Positions 8,166 to 15,589 of a stretch of DNA of 30,834 nucleotides are shown in pieces. Positions within the stretch are counted from its first letter, which is position 1; each line of letters begins with the position of its first letter. Source of the DNA: an uncultured Oceanospirillaceae bacterium (lineage in GTDB: Bacteria > Pseudomonadota > Gammaproteobacteria > Pseudomonadales > Oceanobacteraceae); assembly GCA_937974825.1 (NCBI GenBank), contig CALJVD010000135.1:1-30834 (forward strand). The letters are read 5' to 3'. The notes under the pieces were generated by a model. It had not been told where the DNA came from. It made no database searches and saw only the letters and a program-made list of their open reading frames with translations. Both the position numbers and the translations under genes were made by a program.

Positions 8166-9578
8166 ATGATGAAATACATCTCTACCCGTGGTAATGCCCC
8201 GGAATTAAGTTTTGAAGACGTACTGCTAACAGGTCTAGCCTCTGATGGTGGTCTATACGTACCTAAAGAGCTTCCCCAGTTTAGCTTGGAAGAAATTGAA
8301 TCTTGGCGTGACCTGCCATACACAGAATTAGCATTTAAAGTTATTTATCCTTTTGTGGAAGGCAGTGTTGATGCTGAATCACTTAAGAGAATGCTAGCCT
8401 CTGTTTATAACAACAGCGTGTTTGGTCATAAGGCTATTGCGCCATTACAGCAAATTGACCATAACGAATACGTATTAGAATTATTCCACGGCCCAACCTT
8501 GGCATTTAAAGACTTTGCGCTACAAATGTTGGGGCAGTTGCTTGATTACGTTCTAGAAAAACGCCAAGAGAAAGTCGTTATTATGGGGGCAACCTCAGGT
8601 GATACTGGGTCAGCAGCCATTGAAGGGACTAAGCGTTGTAAAAACGTCGATATCTTTATTCTTCACCCAAGCGGTAAAGTGTCTGATGTTCAGCGTAAAC
8701 AAATGACCACTGTTGCTGGCGACAATATTTATAATATTGCAATCGATGGTAACTTTGACCAAGCACAAGAAATGGTTAAAGCCAGCTTCTCAGACCAATC
8801 ATTCCTACGTGGTGAACGTAAACTGGTAGCAGTAAACAGTATTAACTGGGCACGTATCATGTCGCAGATTGTTTACTACTTCTACTCTGCACTCAACCTA
8901 GGTGGTCCATTACGTCCGATGGCGTACTCAGTGCCTACTGGTAACTTCGGTGATATTTTTGCCGGTTACATGGCGTATAAAATGGGCCTACCTATTAAGC
9001 AGTTAATTATTGCTACTAACAGCAACGACGTACTACACCGCCTAATGAGCAAAAACCAATACGAAGTTCTGCCGTTGCAGCACACTATTACACCTTCTAT
9101 GGATATTGCCGTATCGAGTAACTTTGAGCGCTTACTGTTTGACTTATATGACCGTGACGGCGCAAAACTGGCCGACTTAATGGCGAAGATGAGCGCTAAA
9201 AAAGAAGTTGTTAGTTTAGAAGAAGACAAGCTTGCCAAAGCTCGTGAACTATTCGATAGCCATGCGGTAGACGAAGAGGGTACAGTTGCCATGATGCAAG
9301 AAGTGTTTGGCGAAACTGGCTATTTGCTAGACCCACACACTGCGGTTGGTGTTCAAGCGGCACGTGCTTGTCGTCGTTATGCTGATATTCCTATGATTAC
9401 TTTAGGTACAGCGCATCCAGTGAAGTTTGAAGAAGCAGTTAAGCGTGCAGGTTACGAATTACCAAAACTGCCACACCACTTAACAGACTTAATGGAGCGT
9501 GAAGAGCGTCTGGTGGAACTGCCTGCCGATCTTAAAACGATCCATCAGTTTATTGCTGATCACACCTTTAAAGACTAA
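8166..9578 (+). CDS. thrC: Threonine synthase
   Basis: A PLP enzyme that converts O-phospho-L-homoserine to L-threonine, the last step of threonine synthesis. At 470 residues it is the longer class of threonine synthase found in Pseudomonas, yeast and plants' distant relatives. The N-terminus MKYISTRG and the substrate segment FHGPTLAFKDFALQ are diagnostic; Lys115 (FKD) should bind PLP and GATSGDTGSAA (about 141-151) the phosphate. The start could be ATG 8166 or ATG 8169; an AGG about 9 bases upstream suits 8166. In relatives hom (homoserine dehydrogenase) lies directly upstream; here it is missing and thrC is a single gene with its own terminator. Confidence 0.96.
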   Translation: MMKYISTRGNAPELSFEDVLLTGLASDGGLYVPKELPQFSLEEIESWRDLPYTELAFKVIYPFVEGSVDAESLKRMLASVYNNSVFGHKAIAPLQQIDHNEYVLELFHGPTLAFKDFALQMLGQLLDYVLEKRQEKVVIMGATSGDTGSAAIEGTKRCKNVDIFILHPSGKVSDVQRKQMTTVAGDNIYNIAIDGNFDQAQEMVKASFSDQSFLRGERKLVAVNSINWARIMSQIVYYFYSALNLGGPLRPMAYSVPTGNFGDIFAGYMAYKMGLPIKQLIIATNSNDVLHRLMSKNQYEVLPLQHTITPSMDIAVSSNFERLLFDLYDRDGAKLADLMAKMSAKKEVVSLEEDKLAKARELFDSHAVDEEGTVAMMQEVFGETGYLLDPHTAVGVQAARACRRYADIPMITLGTAHPVKFEEAVKRAGYELPKLPHHLTDLMEREERLVELPADLKTIHQFIADHTFKD

Positions 9579-9596
9579 GCATTGTTTTTAAAGTAA

Positions 9597-9620
9597 GAGG
9601 GCGCCAATCGGCGCCTTTTT
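9597..9620 (+). terminator. Terminator of thrC
   Basis: GGCGCC (9600-9605), loop AATC, GGCGCC (9610-9615), then TTTTT. It lies about 20 bases after the thrC stop. Confidence 0.9.
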
Positions 9621-9622
9621 GA

Positions 9623-9967
9623 CAAAAGTGAGTCGTTATAAAATATAATAATAAAAAGAGACCTATAAAACCCTATAGGTTTTAAACCCAATGACAGATA
9701 ATATTGCTTACCGTTTTTTTCGTCCTAACGCTTTCTAAAGTAGGAACTTATTACAGAATAAATGTCAGATAAACCAAGTCATTTGTTCGAAAAATGATGT
9801 GGCGCTATAACTAAAAATGAATAATTGGTTAAGTTGTAGGGGCTTATGCGTTAAGCAGATGCAAGATGATTTAACTGAATATATGCTGTGGTTGGCTGCA
9901 ATAAGACTGGAACAGTTATTATTATTTGATAATGCAGTAATTTAGTTACATTTAAATTAAAGTTAAA
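9623..9967. other. AT-rich intergenic stretch with no recognised gene
   Basis: The gap between thrC and the lipoprotein gene is about 440 bases. Beyond the thrC terminator and the promoter region at its right end, I see only two overlapping small inverted repeats at 9661-9684 (ACCTATA-6-TATAGGT and TAAAACC-5-GGTTTTA). A 28-codon open frame at 9859-9945 lacks a ribosome binding site. The stretch could hold a small RNA or upstream regulatory sites, but nothing in it can be named. Confidence 0.5.
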
Positions 9968-10003
9968 GTTTTCAGATAAACTGAGGCAAATATAATAGCC
10001 TCA
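9968..10003 (+). promoter_or_regulatory. Promoter with an inverted repeat around the -10 box (retropepsin operon)
   Basis: A perfect TATAAT (9991-9996) lies 21 bases before the lipoprotein start, with only a weak -35 (GTTTTC/TTTTCA, from 9968). The arms TGAGGC (9982-9987) and GCCTCA (9998-10003) form an inverted repeat with a 10-base spacer that brackets the -10 box, a position suited to a repressor. A short leader with AGGAA (10006-10010) follows. Confidence 0.5.
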
Positions 10004-10017
10004 ATAGGAACTAGTTT

Positions 10018-10875
10018 ATGCCTATCTGGGCGAAAAGTTGTACTGTATTAATGGCGTTTTTTTTATCTGGCTGTGCCCATTGGCCCAGTGTAGAGCATAG
10101 AGCCGTTACTTTAGAGAGCATACGAAACTTGATTAACGAGCATGAAGAAAATAGCGAGCAAGTTCAAAAAGCGCAACTTGAAGCATTGGAGTGCGACCGT
10201 ATGGGCGATGTGAGTCTTCAGCTTGAACAACAAAATAGCCAATTAGAGGCCATTAATAAAAAGGTGACAGTATTGACTGCAGAAAACCCTTCCTTTGGCG
10301 GCGAGTTTTGCCCAACTGTGGCAGCTCCTGGTGCTCAATACGATGGCAGAATCATCGTCGGGGCTTTAGAGTGGGTGTATTTACCCGCTATCGCACATCA
10401 TTATCAAGCACGTATAGACAGTGGTGCTACTACGTCCTCCATTCATGCTGATAATATCTTACGCTTTGAGCGTGATGGTAAAAAATGGGTTCGCTTTGAA
10501 ATCAGAGAAGATGACGACTCAGAACCTATCGAAGTTGAAACGCCGTTAACGCGAACAGTATTGATACGCCAAGCCTCAGCAGAAGAACCAGAGCGCCGCT
10601 CGGTCGTCACCTTAACGGTTAACTTAGGTGGTTTACAGCAAGACAGTGAGTTTACGCTTACCGATCGTTCGAAAATGACGTACCCCGTGCTGTTAGGTCG
10701 TAACTTTTTACAAGATGTCACTTTAATTGATGTGGGTCGTAATATGGTTCAGCCAAAGTTTTTGCCTGAAACTGTGTCTCTACCTGCACTGGAAAGCAGT
10801 GATGAGTTAAATCAAACGGTAAATAATACGATAAAGATCCAAAAGCCTGATACCAACGAAGATAAAACGATTTAA
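10018..10875 (+). CDS. Lipoprotein retropepsin-like aspartic peptidase (RimB/'ATP-dependent zinc protease' family)
   Basis: A 285-residue predicted lipoprotein. The N-terminus is a short signal with lipobox LSGC (Cys19). After a Gln/Glu-rich coiled-coil-like stretch (about 40-90), the peptidase domain begins near residue 108 (GRIIVGALEWVYLP). It carries the retropepsin active-site motif IDSGATTSSI (catalytic Asp134) and a later hydrophobic YPVLLGRNFLQDV (about 225-237), typical of pepsin-like half-domains that work as dimers. Annotations often call this family 'ATP-dependent zinc protease', but the visible motif is that of an aspartic protease. The gene is followed on the same strand by an inactive transglutaminase-7TM protein and an ATP-grasp ligase, a combination repeatedly seen in gammaproteobacteria and, as I recall, termed RloA-B-C and linked to osmotic stress. 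The start is supported by AGGAA 7 bases upstream. Substrate unknown. Confidence 0.8.
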   Translation: MPIWAKSCTVLMAFFLSGCAHWPSVEHRAVTLESIRNLINEHEENSEQVQKAQLEALECDRMGDVSLQLEQQNSQLEAINKKVTVLTAENPSFGGEFCPTVAAPGAQYDGRIIVGALEWVYLPAIAHHYQARIDSGATTSSIHADNILRFERDGKKWVRFEIREDDDSEPIEVETPLTRTVLIRQASAEEPERRSVVTLTVNLGGLQQDSEFTLTDRSKMTYPVLLGRNFLQDVTLIDVGRNMVQPKFLPETVSLPALESSDELNQTVNNTIKIQKPDTNEDKTI

Positions 10876-10879
10876 ACCC

Positions 10880-10903
10880 CTGCTACGAATGCATTCGTAG
10901 CAG
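10880..10903. repeat. Perfect 24-bp palindrome between the retropepsin and transglutaminase genes
   Basis: CTGCTACGAATG is followed immediately by its exact reverse complement. In RNA it would form a 10-bp stem with a TGCA loop. There is no T tract, so it is not a simple terminator. A second small hairpin, GGGTT-CGAC-AACCC (10921-10934), lies between it and the next start codon (10949). Possible roles are an RNA processing/stabilising element or a protein-binding palindrome. Confidence 0.75.
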
Positions 10904-10948
10904 TCATTGATGCAGGCTTTGGGTTCGACAACCCGATTAGAGTGATTC

Positions 10949-12487
10949 ATGACTGTAAAAAAGCAATTCGACACAAAAATCTCCCTATTTATCTTAGTTG
11001 TTACCTTATTAGTGATAGGTATAGGGTTAACGCTGCACAGACACTTAGTATATGAAGTGCCTTTACTGTACGGTGAAACTCAAACGGTTTGGTCGGTGGA
11101 AGCTAAGGTAGAGTTCACTGCCAATGGCAAGCCCGTTAAAGTATCGTTATCACGACCTGGCGAGCAAGAAGGTTACGCCGTATTAAACGAAGCCGGTGCA
11201 TCACCTGGGTATGGCTTAAACTTTTCGGAAGGGGCATCACCCACCGCAGAGTGGACTAAGCGCGCAGCTACAGGGCGCCAAGAGTTGTTTTACCGTGCCG
11301 ATATTTTGGCTACCCAGCAAACTATTAGTAACCAAGTGATTCCCGCCCCTGCCATTCGAGCGGTCAGTTGGCAAGAACCATACGAAACCGCTATTAATGC
11401 CATATTACAACGCGCTTACACGACCTCAGCAGACAATTACAGTCTTACCAAAGAGCTTTTAAAACAATTTAAGGGTGTCGACAGAGGACAGCACGTAGAG
11501 CTGCTTAAAACTCATTTTAATAACAGTTTGCCAGAACTTGTTGTCGACATGCTGCATAAGGCTAATGTACCCGCCAGTATAGTGTATGGCTTAGAGCTGA
11601 GAGATGGTCGACGTCGTCAAGCGTTGTTGCCTTTATTGCGCGTGTGGCAAGGCAGCACCAGCAGAATATTTCACTTCCCCGATGAGTCAAAGTCGGTATT
11701 AGATCAACAAGATGCGCCTGTCCTCTTATGGCAACAAACTGGCGCCCCAGTGCTCGATGTCATAGGTGCAACAGATTCTAGCGTGCGTTTCTCTATGATT
11801 AAACGTGAAGAATCTACCTTTGCTAACGTCGCTCAAAACTTATCTAACCAATACAGTTTCTTTAACTTTTCTATCCATAGCTTACCCATTGAAGAGCAAG
11901 CCCTGTTTAAAACCATTTTAATTATTCCAATTGGCGCCTTAGTGGTGTGCATATTACGAGTATTGATTGGTTTAAAAACGTCGGGCACTTTTATGCCGGT
12001 GTTAATTGCTTTGGCCTTTGTGCAAACGTCTTTAGTGACTGGCTTAATTGGCTTCTTGTTAGTGGTTGCTACTGGCCTAGTGCTAAGGAGTTATCTGTCT
12101 AAGCTTAACTTGCTCTTAGTGCCCCGAATAACCGCGGTCATCATTACGGTGATTGCTATTATTGGTGTCTTCAGTGTGTTCTCTTATAAGTTAGGGCTGA
12201 CTGAAGGCTTAAGAATTACTTTCTTCCCAATGATTATTCTGTCTTGGACCATTGAGCGTATGTCTATTTTGTGGGAAGAAGAAGGCAGCAAAGAAGTATT
12301 CAAACAAGGCACAGGTAGCCTGTTTACAGCGGTATTAGCTTACTGGGTAATGACTGACCCTTGGGTACGTCACTTAACCTTTAACTTCTTAGGGATACAG
12401 TTTGTTGTATTGGCATTGGTACTAATGATTGGTTCCTACACAGGTTACCGCTTATTAGAATTGAAACGCTTTAAAGAGCTTGGCTAG
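10949..12487 (+). CDS. Inactive transglutaminase-like protein fused to a 7TM domain
   Basis: A 512-residue membrane protein with two parts. An N-terminal anchor helix (about 11-28) leads into a large periplasmic region (about 30-310) related to transglutaminase-like folds; the Cys-His-Asp triad is not evident, consistent with the 'inactive transglutaminase' family. The C-terminal half (about 318-505) has some seven hydrophobic helices and matches the 7TM domain found with it (LKTSGTFMPVLIALAF, then RITFFPMIILSWTIERM). The ATP-grasp gene follows after only 2 bases, so coupling is likely. An inference is that the periplasmic domain binds a peptide-like or glutamyl ligand and the 7TM part signals or transports, while the neighbouring ligase makes the cytoplasmic partner. 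The ribosome binding site is weak (GAG at about 10940). No biochemical function is proven from sequence. Confidence 0.78.
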   Translation: MTVKKQFDTKISLFILVVTLLVIGIGLTLHRHLVYEVPLLYGETQTVWSVEAKVEFTANGKPVKVSLSRPGEQEGYAVLNEAGASPGYGLNFSEGASPTAEWTKRAATGRQELFYRADILATQQTISNQVIPAPAIRAVSWQEPYETAINAILQRAYTTSADNYSLTKELLKQFKGVDRGQHVELLKTHFNNSLPELVVDMLHKANVPASIVYGLELRDGRRRQALLPLLRVWQGSTSRIFHFPDESKSVLDQQDAPVLLWQQTGAPVLDVIGATDSSVRFSMIKREESTFANVAQNLSNQYSFFNFSIHSLPIEEQALFKTILIIPIGALVVCILRVLIGLKTSGTFMPVLIALAFVQTSLVTGLIGFLLVVATGLVLRSYLSKLNLLLVPRITAVIITVIAIIGVFSVFSYKLGLTEGLRITFFPMIILSWTIERMSILWEEEGSKEVFKQGTGSLFTAVLAYWVMTDPWVRHLTFNFLGIQFVVLALVLMIGSYTGYRLLELKRFKELG

Positions 12488-12489
12488 CC

Positions 12490-13455
12490 ATGTTTGTAAT
12501 GCCATGGACACTTAGAAAGCGCGGCATACTGGGTATGAACCGTCGTAATATCAGCTATATCAGCCGTTATAACGAACGCCGCCTTTTCCCGTTGGTTGAT
12601 AACAAGCTCAAAACCAAAGTGTTGGCGGAGGCTGCTTGTATCAATACCCCAAAACTCATTGGTTTAGTCGAAAGCCAATACGATGTCACTCGTCTTGATG
12701 AAATTTTAGAAGGCATCAATGGCTTTGCCATCAAACCTGCTAATGGCAGTGGTGGTAAAGGCATTATGGTATTAAAGCGTAATGCAGAGGGTGAGTTTGT
12801 TAAGAGCAGTGGCTCAGTGGTTAGCCTACGTCAACTGCAGCGCCATGTGTCGAATACCTTGGCTGGCTTACACAGCTTGGGTGGTAGCCCTGATGTCGCG
12901 TTGATTGAAGACCTTATTGAAGTTGATACTTTTTTATCGGACTATTCCTACGAAGGCGTGCCAGACATTCGCGTTATTGTTTGTCGGGGTTTTCCAGTAA
13001 TGGCAATGATCCGCCTAGCGACTCGCGCGTCAGATGGTAAAGCAAACCTTCACCAAGGCGCTGTTGGGGTAGGGTTAGATATTGCCACCGGCCGACCGCT
13101 AAACGCCGTTCAATTTGGCGAGCAAGTCACCCACCATCCAGATTCAGGAAAAAATCTTTCCGAACTGGCCATTCCTGATTGGCAAACACTTCTGAAGCTC
13201 GCTGCGCGTTGTTATGATATTTCCGGGCTTGGCTATTTAGGTACAGATATAGTATTAGATAGCAAAAGAGGTCCTATGCTGTTAGAGCTTAATGCCCGTC
13301 CTGGTTTAGCCATTCAGCTAGCCAACGGTGAAGGCTTATTGCATCGTTTAAGAAAAATTGATTCGCTCAGCAAAAAAGAGCTAAGTTTAGATGCCGACCA
13401 ACGTGCCGCATTAAGCCAGCAATGGTTTGCCAGTGAAAAAGAAAATCTTTTGTAA
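12490..13455 (+). CDS. ATP-grasp ligase, alpha-L-glutamate ligase-like (RimK-related)
   Basis: A 321-residue ATP-grasp enzyme expected to form an amide/peptide bond through an acyl-phosphate. Visible motifs are the nucleotide loop GFAIKPANGSGGKG (Lys82, glycines 86-91), the central Arg-rich strand DIRVIVC (about 159-165) and the Mg-binding end GTDIVLD (Asp253) and LLELNARPG (Glu266, Asn268). The family is annotated 'alpha-L-glutamate ligase-like protein' and is almost always paired with the transglutaminase-7TM gene, as here (2-base gap). The substrate is not known: amino-acid addition to a small molecule or to a protein tail are both possible by analogy with RimK. All catalytic elements look intact. 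The next gene, a beta-hydroxyacid dehydrogenase, begins 46 bases later and may or may not be cotranscribed. Confidence 0.8.
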   Translation: MFVMPWTLRKRGILGMNRRNISYISRYNERRLFPLVDNKLKTKVLAEAACINTPKLIGLVESQYDVTRLDEILEGINGFAIKPANGSGGKGIMVLKRNAEGEFVKSSGSVVSLRQLQRHVSNTLAGLHSLGGSPDVALIEDLIEVDTFLSDYSYEGVPDIRVIVCRGFPVMAMIRLATRASDGKANLHQGAVGVGLDIATGRPLNAVQFGEQVTHHPDSGKNLSELAIPDWQTLLKLAARCYDISGLGYLGTDIVLDSKRGPMLLELNARPGLAIQLANGEGLLHRLRKIDSLSKKELSLDADQRAALSQQWFASEKENLL

Positions 13456-13501
13456 GCGCTGCTCACACCTCTGTAATAGAAATTGTAGTTAGAGAACAGT
13501 T

Positions 13502-14386
13502 ATGACATCACTTCGTGTTGGTTTTATTGGCTTAGGGTTAATGGGTGTTCCTATGTGTCAGCGCATTTTAGCGGCTGGCTTCCCCTTAACCGTTTGGAAT
13601 CGTACGCTTGAGAAAACACAGCCACTAAAAAATGCCGGTGCTCAAGTTGCCGCCACTATTGCTGAGTTAGTTGAACAATCAGATATTATTATGCTTTGCG
13701 TCACCGACACTCATGCCGTTAAAAGTGTTGTGTTTTCTGAGGGCGGTATTATAAGCAAAGGCGACAATCGAAAAATATTGGTCGACTTCTCCAGTATCGA
13801 CCCTGCTGAAACCAAGAAAATGGCGGCTGAGTTATTGCAACGTACCGGTATGCAATGGATAGACTCACCTGTATCTGGTGGGGTTGCCGGTGCCGAGCAG
13901 GGAACTTTAGCGATTATGGCTGGTGGCGATGAACAGAGCTTGAATACGGTTCGGCCAGTGCTAGAGCACTTATCACAGCGCGTTACTCATATGGGACCGG
14001 TTGGATCAGGGCAAGTCACTAAAGTATGCAATCAGATGATTGTCAGTTGTAATGTATTAGTTATGGCCGAGATGATGGCGTTGGCTGAAAAATCAGGAGT
14101 GGATGCTAGTTTAATTCCAACGGCACTACAAGGCGGTTTTGCCGACTCTATTCCGTTGCAGTTAACAGGACCACGCATGGCTAACAGTGAATTTGAACCT
14201 GTTAAATGGCATGTGAAAACCTTGCTCAAAGACTTGGATATGGCCAATACGCTGTCTGCTAGTATGCAGAGTGCTATCCCCATGAGTGGGTTGGGCGCAG
14301 AAATCATGCGTCTGCATGCAAGCCAAGGACATGCTGATCATGATCCTAGTACGTTAATAGACCTCTACAGGGAGAAAAAGGGGTGA
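13502..14386 (+). CDS. garR: 2-hydroxy-3-oxopropionate (tartronate semialdehyde) reductase family dehydrogenase
   Basis: A 294-residue NAD(P)-dependent beta-hydroxyacid dehydrogenase. The N-terminal Rossmann motif is GFIGLGLMGVPM (about 7-18), with NRT after the second strand, the signature of this family. The substrate loop is DSPVSGGVAGAEQGTLAIMAGG (about 121-142) and the catalytic lysine is in GSGQVTKVCNQM (Lys174). The same fold serves 3-hydroxyisobutyrate and other beta-hydroxyacids. The tartronate semialdehyde assignment leans on the next gene, a hydroxypyruvate isomerase, which overlaps its stop codon (GTGA at 14383-14386). Together they could interconvert hydroxypyruvate, tartronate semialdehyde and D-glycerate. 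Glyoxylate carboligase and glycerate kinase, the usual partners, are not in the window. Enzyme class is firm, substrate probable. Confidence 0.8.
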   Translation: MTSLRVGFIGLGLMGVPMCQRILAAGFPLTVWNRTLEKTQPLKNAGAQVAATIAELVEQSDIIMLCVTDTHAVKSVVFSEGGIISKGDNRKILVDFSSIDPAETKKMAAELLQRTGMQWIDSPVSGGVAGAEQGTLAIMAGGDEQSLNTVRPVLEHLSQRVTHMGPVGSGQVTKVCNQMIVSCNVLVMAEMMALAEKSGVDASLIPTALQGGFADSIPLQLTGPRMANSEFEPVKWHVKTLLKDLDMANTLSASMQSAIPMSGLGAEIMRLHASQGHADHDPSTLIDLYREKKG

Positions 14387-15189
14387 AATTTTGTGCCAAT
14401 CTAACGTTACTTTATAACGAAGTACCATTTTTAGAGCGTTTCGCTTGTGCTGCAGCGGACGGTTTTAGCGCTGTCGAAATACAGTTTCCGTACGACACGC
14501 CTATTGTCGAAATCCAACAGCAGCTTAAAGAGCATAACCTTCGCTGTGTCCTTATTAACGTGCCTGCAGGCGATTTAATGCAAGGTGGTGAGGGGTTGGC
14601 TGCGGTTCCCAGTAAAGTGGCTGAGTACGCCGCTGGATTGGTGGAGTGCATGGCTTACGCACGCGCGCTTAAAGTGGAATACGTTAATGTGTTAGCAGGG
14701 CGCTGTTATGACAACAGCAAGCGTGCAGCATACCTGAATACCTTTTATCAGAACCTCTATAAAACCGCCGAAGCCTTTGCGCCTTTTAGAATTTACACCA
14801 CCTTTGAAGCCATAAATACTGATGATATGCCGGGCTTCTTAATATCGACTACCGATGACTTTTTAACCACCATCAAAGAAGTCAATCACCCCTACTTAAA
14901 AGCACAGTTTGATGTCTATCATATGGCCAAAATGGGGCAGAATATCGAAGGTTTTATTCAGACGCATACCGATAAAATCGGACACATTCAGTTTGCCGAT
15001 GTACCAGAGCGTGGAGAGCCTGGCAGTGGTGAGCTCGACTTTGCTAAGGTTTTCAAAACGATAATGGGCAGTGGTTATGACGGTTGGATGGCAGCAGAAT
15101 ACAAGCCAACAACAAATACCAGCGACAGCTTAAAATGGATGAAGCGTTTGAATGGGGTGTTTAATAAAAAGGAACTAGAACAGGTCTAG
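14383..15189 (+). CDS. hyi: Hydroxypyruvate isomerase family protein
   Basis: A 268-residue TIM-barrel sugar isomerase of the xylose-isomerase-like superfamily, expected to interconvert hydroxypyruvate and tartronate semialdehyde. Some close relatives (OtnI) isomerise 2-oxotetronates instead. Family features are the N-terminal MKFCANLTLLYNEVPFLERF, the barrel strand VNVLAGR (about 101-107), and the metal/catalytic acidic residues in TFEAIN, QFDVYHM, HIQFADVP and AAEYKP. The start is a GTG overlapping the TGA of garR by 4 bases, so translation is coupled. The last 15 bases overlap the convergent DUF1289 gene. No terminator is seen between the two. Confidence 0.85.
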   Translation: MKFCANLTLLYNEVPFLERFACAAADGFSAVEIQFPYDTPIVEIQQQLKEHNLRCVLINVPAGDLMQGGEGLAAVPSKVAEYAAGLVECMAYARALKVEYVNVLAGRCYDNSKRAAYLNTFYQNLYKTAEAFAPFRIYTTFEAINTDDMPGFLISTTDDFLTTIKEVNHPYLKAQFDVYHMAKMGQNIEGFIQTHTDKIGHIQFADVPERGEPGSGELDFAKVFKTIMGSGYDGWMAAEYKPTTNTSDSLKWMKRLNGVFNKKELEQV

Positions 15190-15528
15190 CTGCTCTTCTT
15201 CTCGTGCGGGGGGAGGGGTTTTCTTGTTAGGCTTTTTAGGCGACTCTTCAGTCATGAGCGTTGCCTCATGGAATAAGTCGAGCTGCTGTTCAGATAAGTC
15301 TTCTTCTGGCGCTTGAGCCACTGACTGCATCTGCTTAGCTTGTAATACTTTTAATTTGCGTTTGTGGCAAAGGTTAACAACCAGTTGCTTTTGAAACTCG
15401 GTGAATTGGTTCCAGTGTAGGCGCTCGTTTCTGTTACGAAAACAGCCAATGCAATAGCCTTTGCTGTTCATCTCACAGATACGTTGACAGGGGCTGGGGA
15501 CGCTAAAAAATTCGCCTTGGTCGACCAT
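15175..15528 (-). CDS. DUF1289 Cys-rich protein with two beta-clamp-binding motifs
   Basis: A 117-residue cytoplasmic protein. The N-terminal part is a DUF1289 domain: SPCQRICEM...YCIGCFRNRNERLHW...QKQLVVNLC (Cys14, 18, 26, 29, with a further Cys54), probably binding a metal or Fe-S cluster. The C-terminal half is polar and likely disordered. It carries the pentapeptide QLDLF twice: at residues 82-86 and as the very last five residues (113-117). QL[S/D]LF is the consensus motif by which bacterial polymerases and repair proteins dock on the DnaN sliding clamp, so the protein may associate with DNA replication or repair; this is inference. It overlaps hyi by 15 bases tail to tail. The csp terminator separates it from csp upstream. 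DUF1289 membership is firm, function unknown. Confidence 0.8.
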   Translation of the reverse strand: MVDQGEFFSVPSPCQRICEMNSKGYCIGCFRNRNERLHWNQFTEFQKQLVVNLCHKRKLKVLQAKQMQSVAQAPEEDLSEQQLDLFHEATLMTEESPKKPNKKTPPPAREEEQLDLF

Positions 15529-15542
15529 GATGACTTACACGC

Positions 15543-15577
15543 AAAAAAAAACCCAATGCAATGCACTGGGTTTTTTT
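15543..15577 (-). terminator. Terminator of the cold-shock gene
   Basis: ACCCA and TGGGT, extended by TGC/GCA across one mismatch, form a hairpin (15551-15571) flanked by A8 on one side and T7 on the other. It ends csp transcription on the minus strand. The symmetry would allow it to work in both directions. Confidence 0.85.
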
Positions 15578-15589
15578 ATCAAGCGAAAA

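Noticed and set aside
9859..9945. 28-codon open frame (MQDDLTEYMLWLAAIRLEQL...) in the thrC-retropepsin gap
   Set aside because: No Shine-Dalgarno sequence, no signal peptide and no conservation evidence; likely chance.
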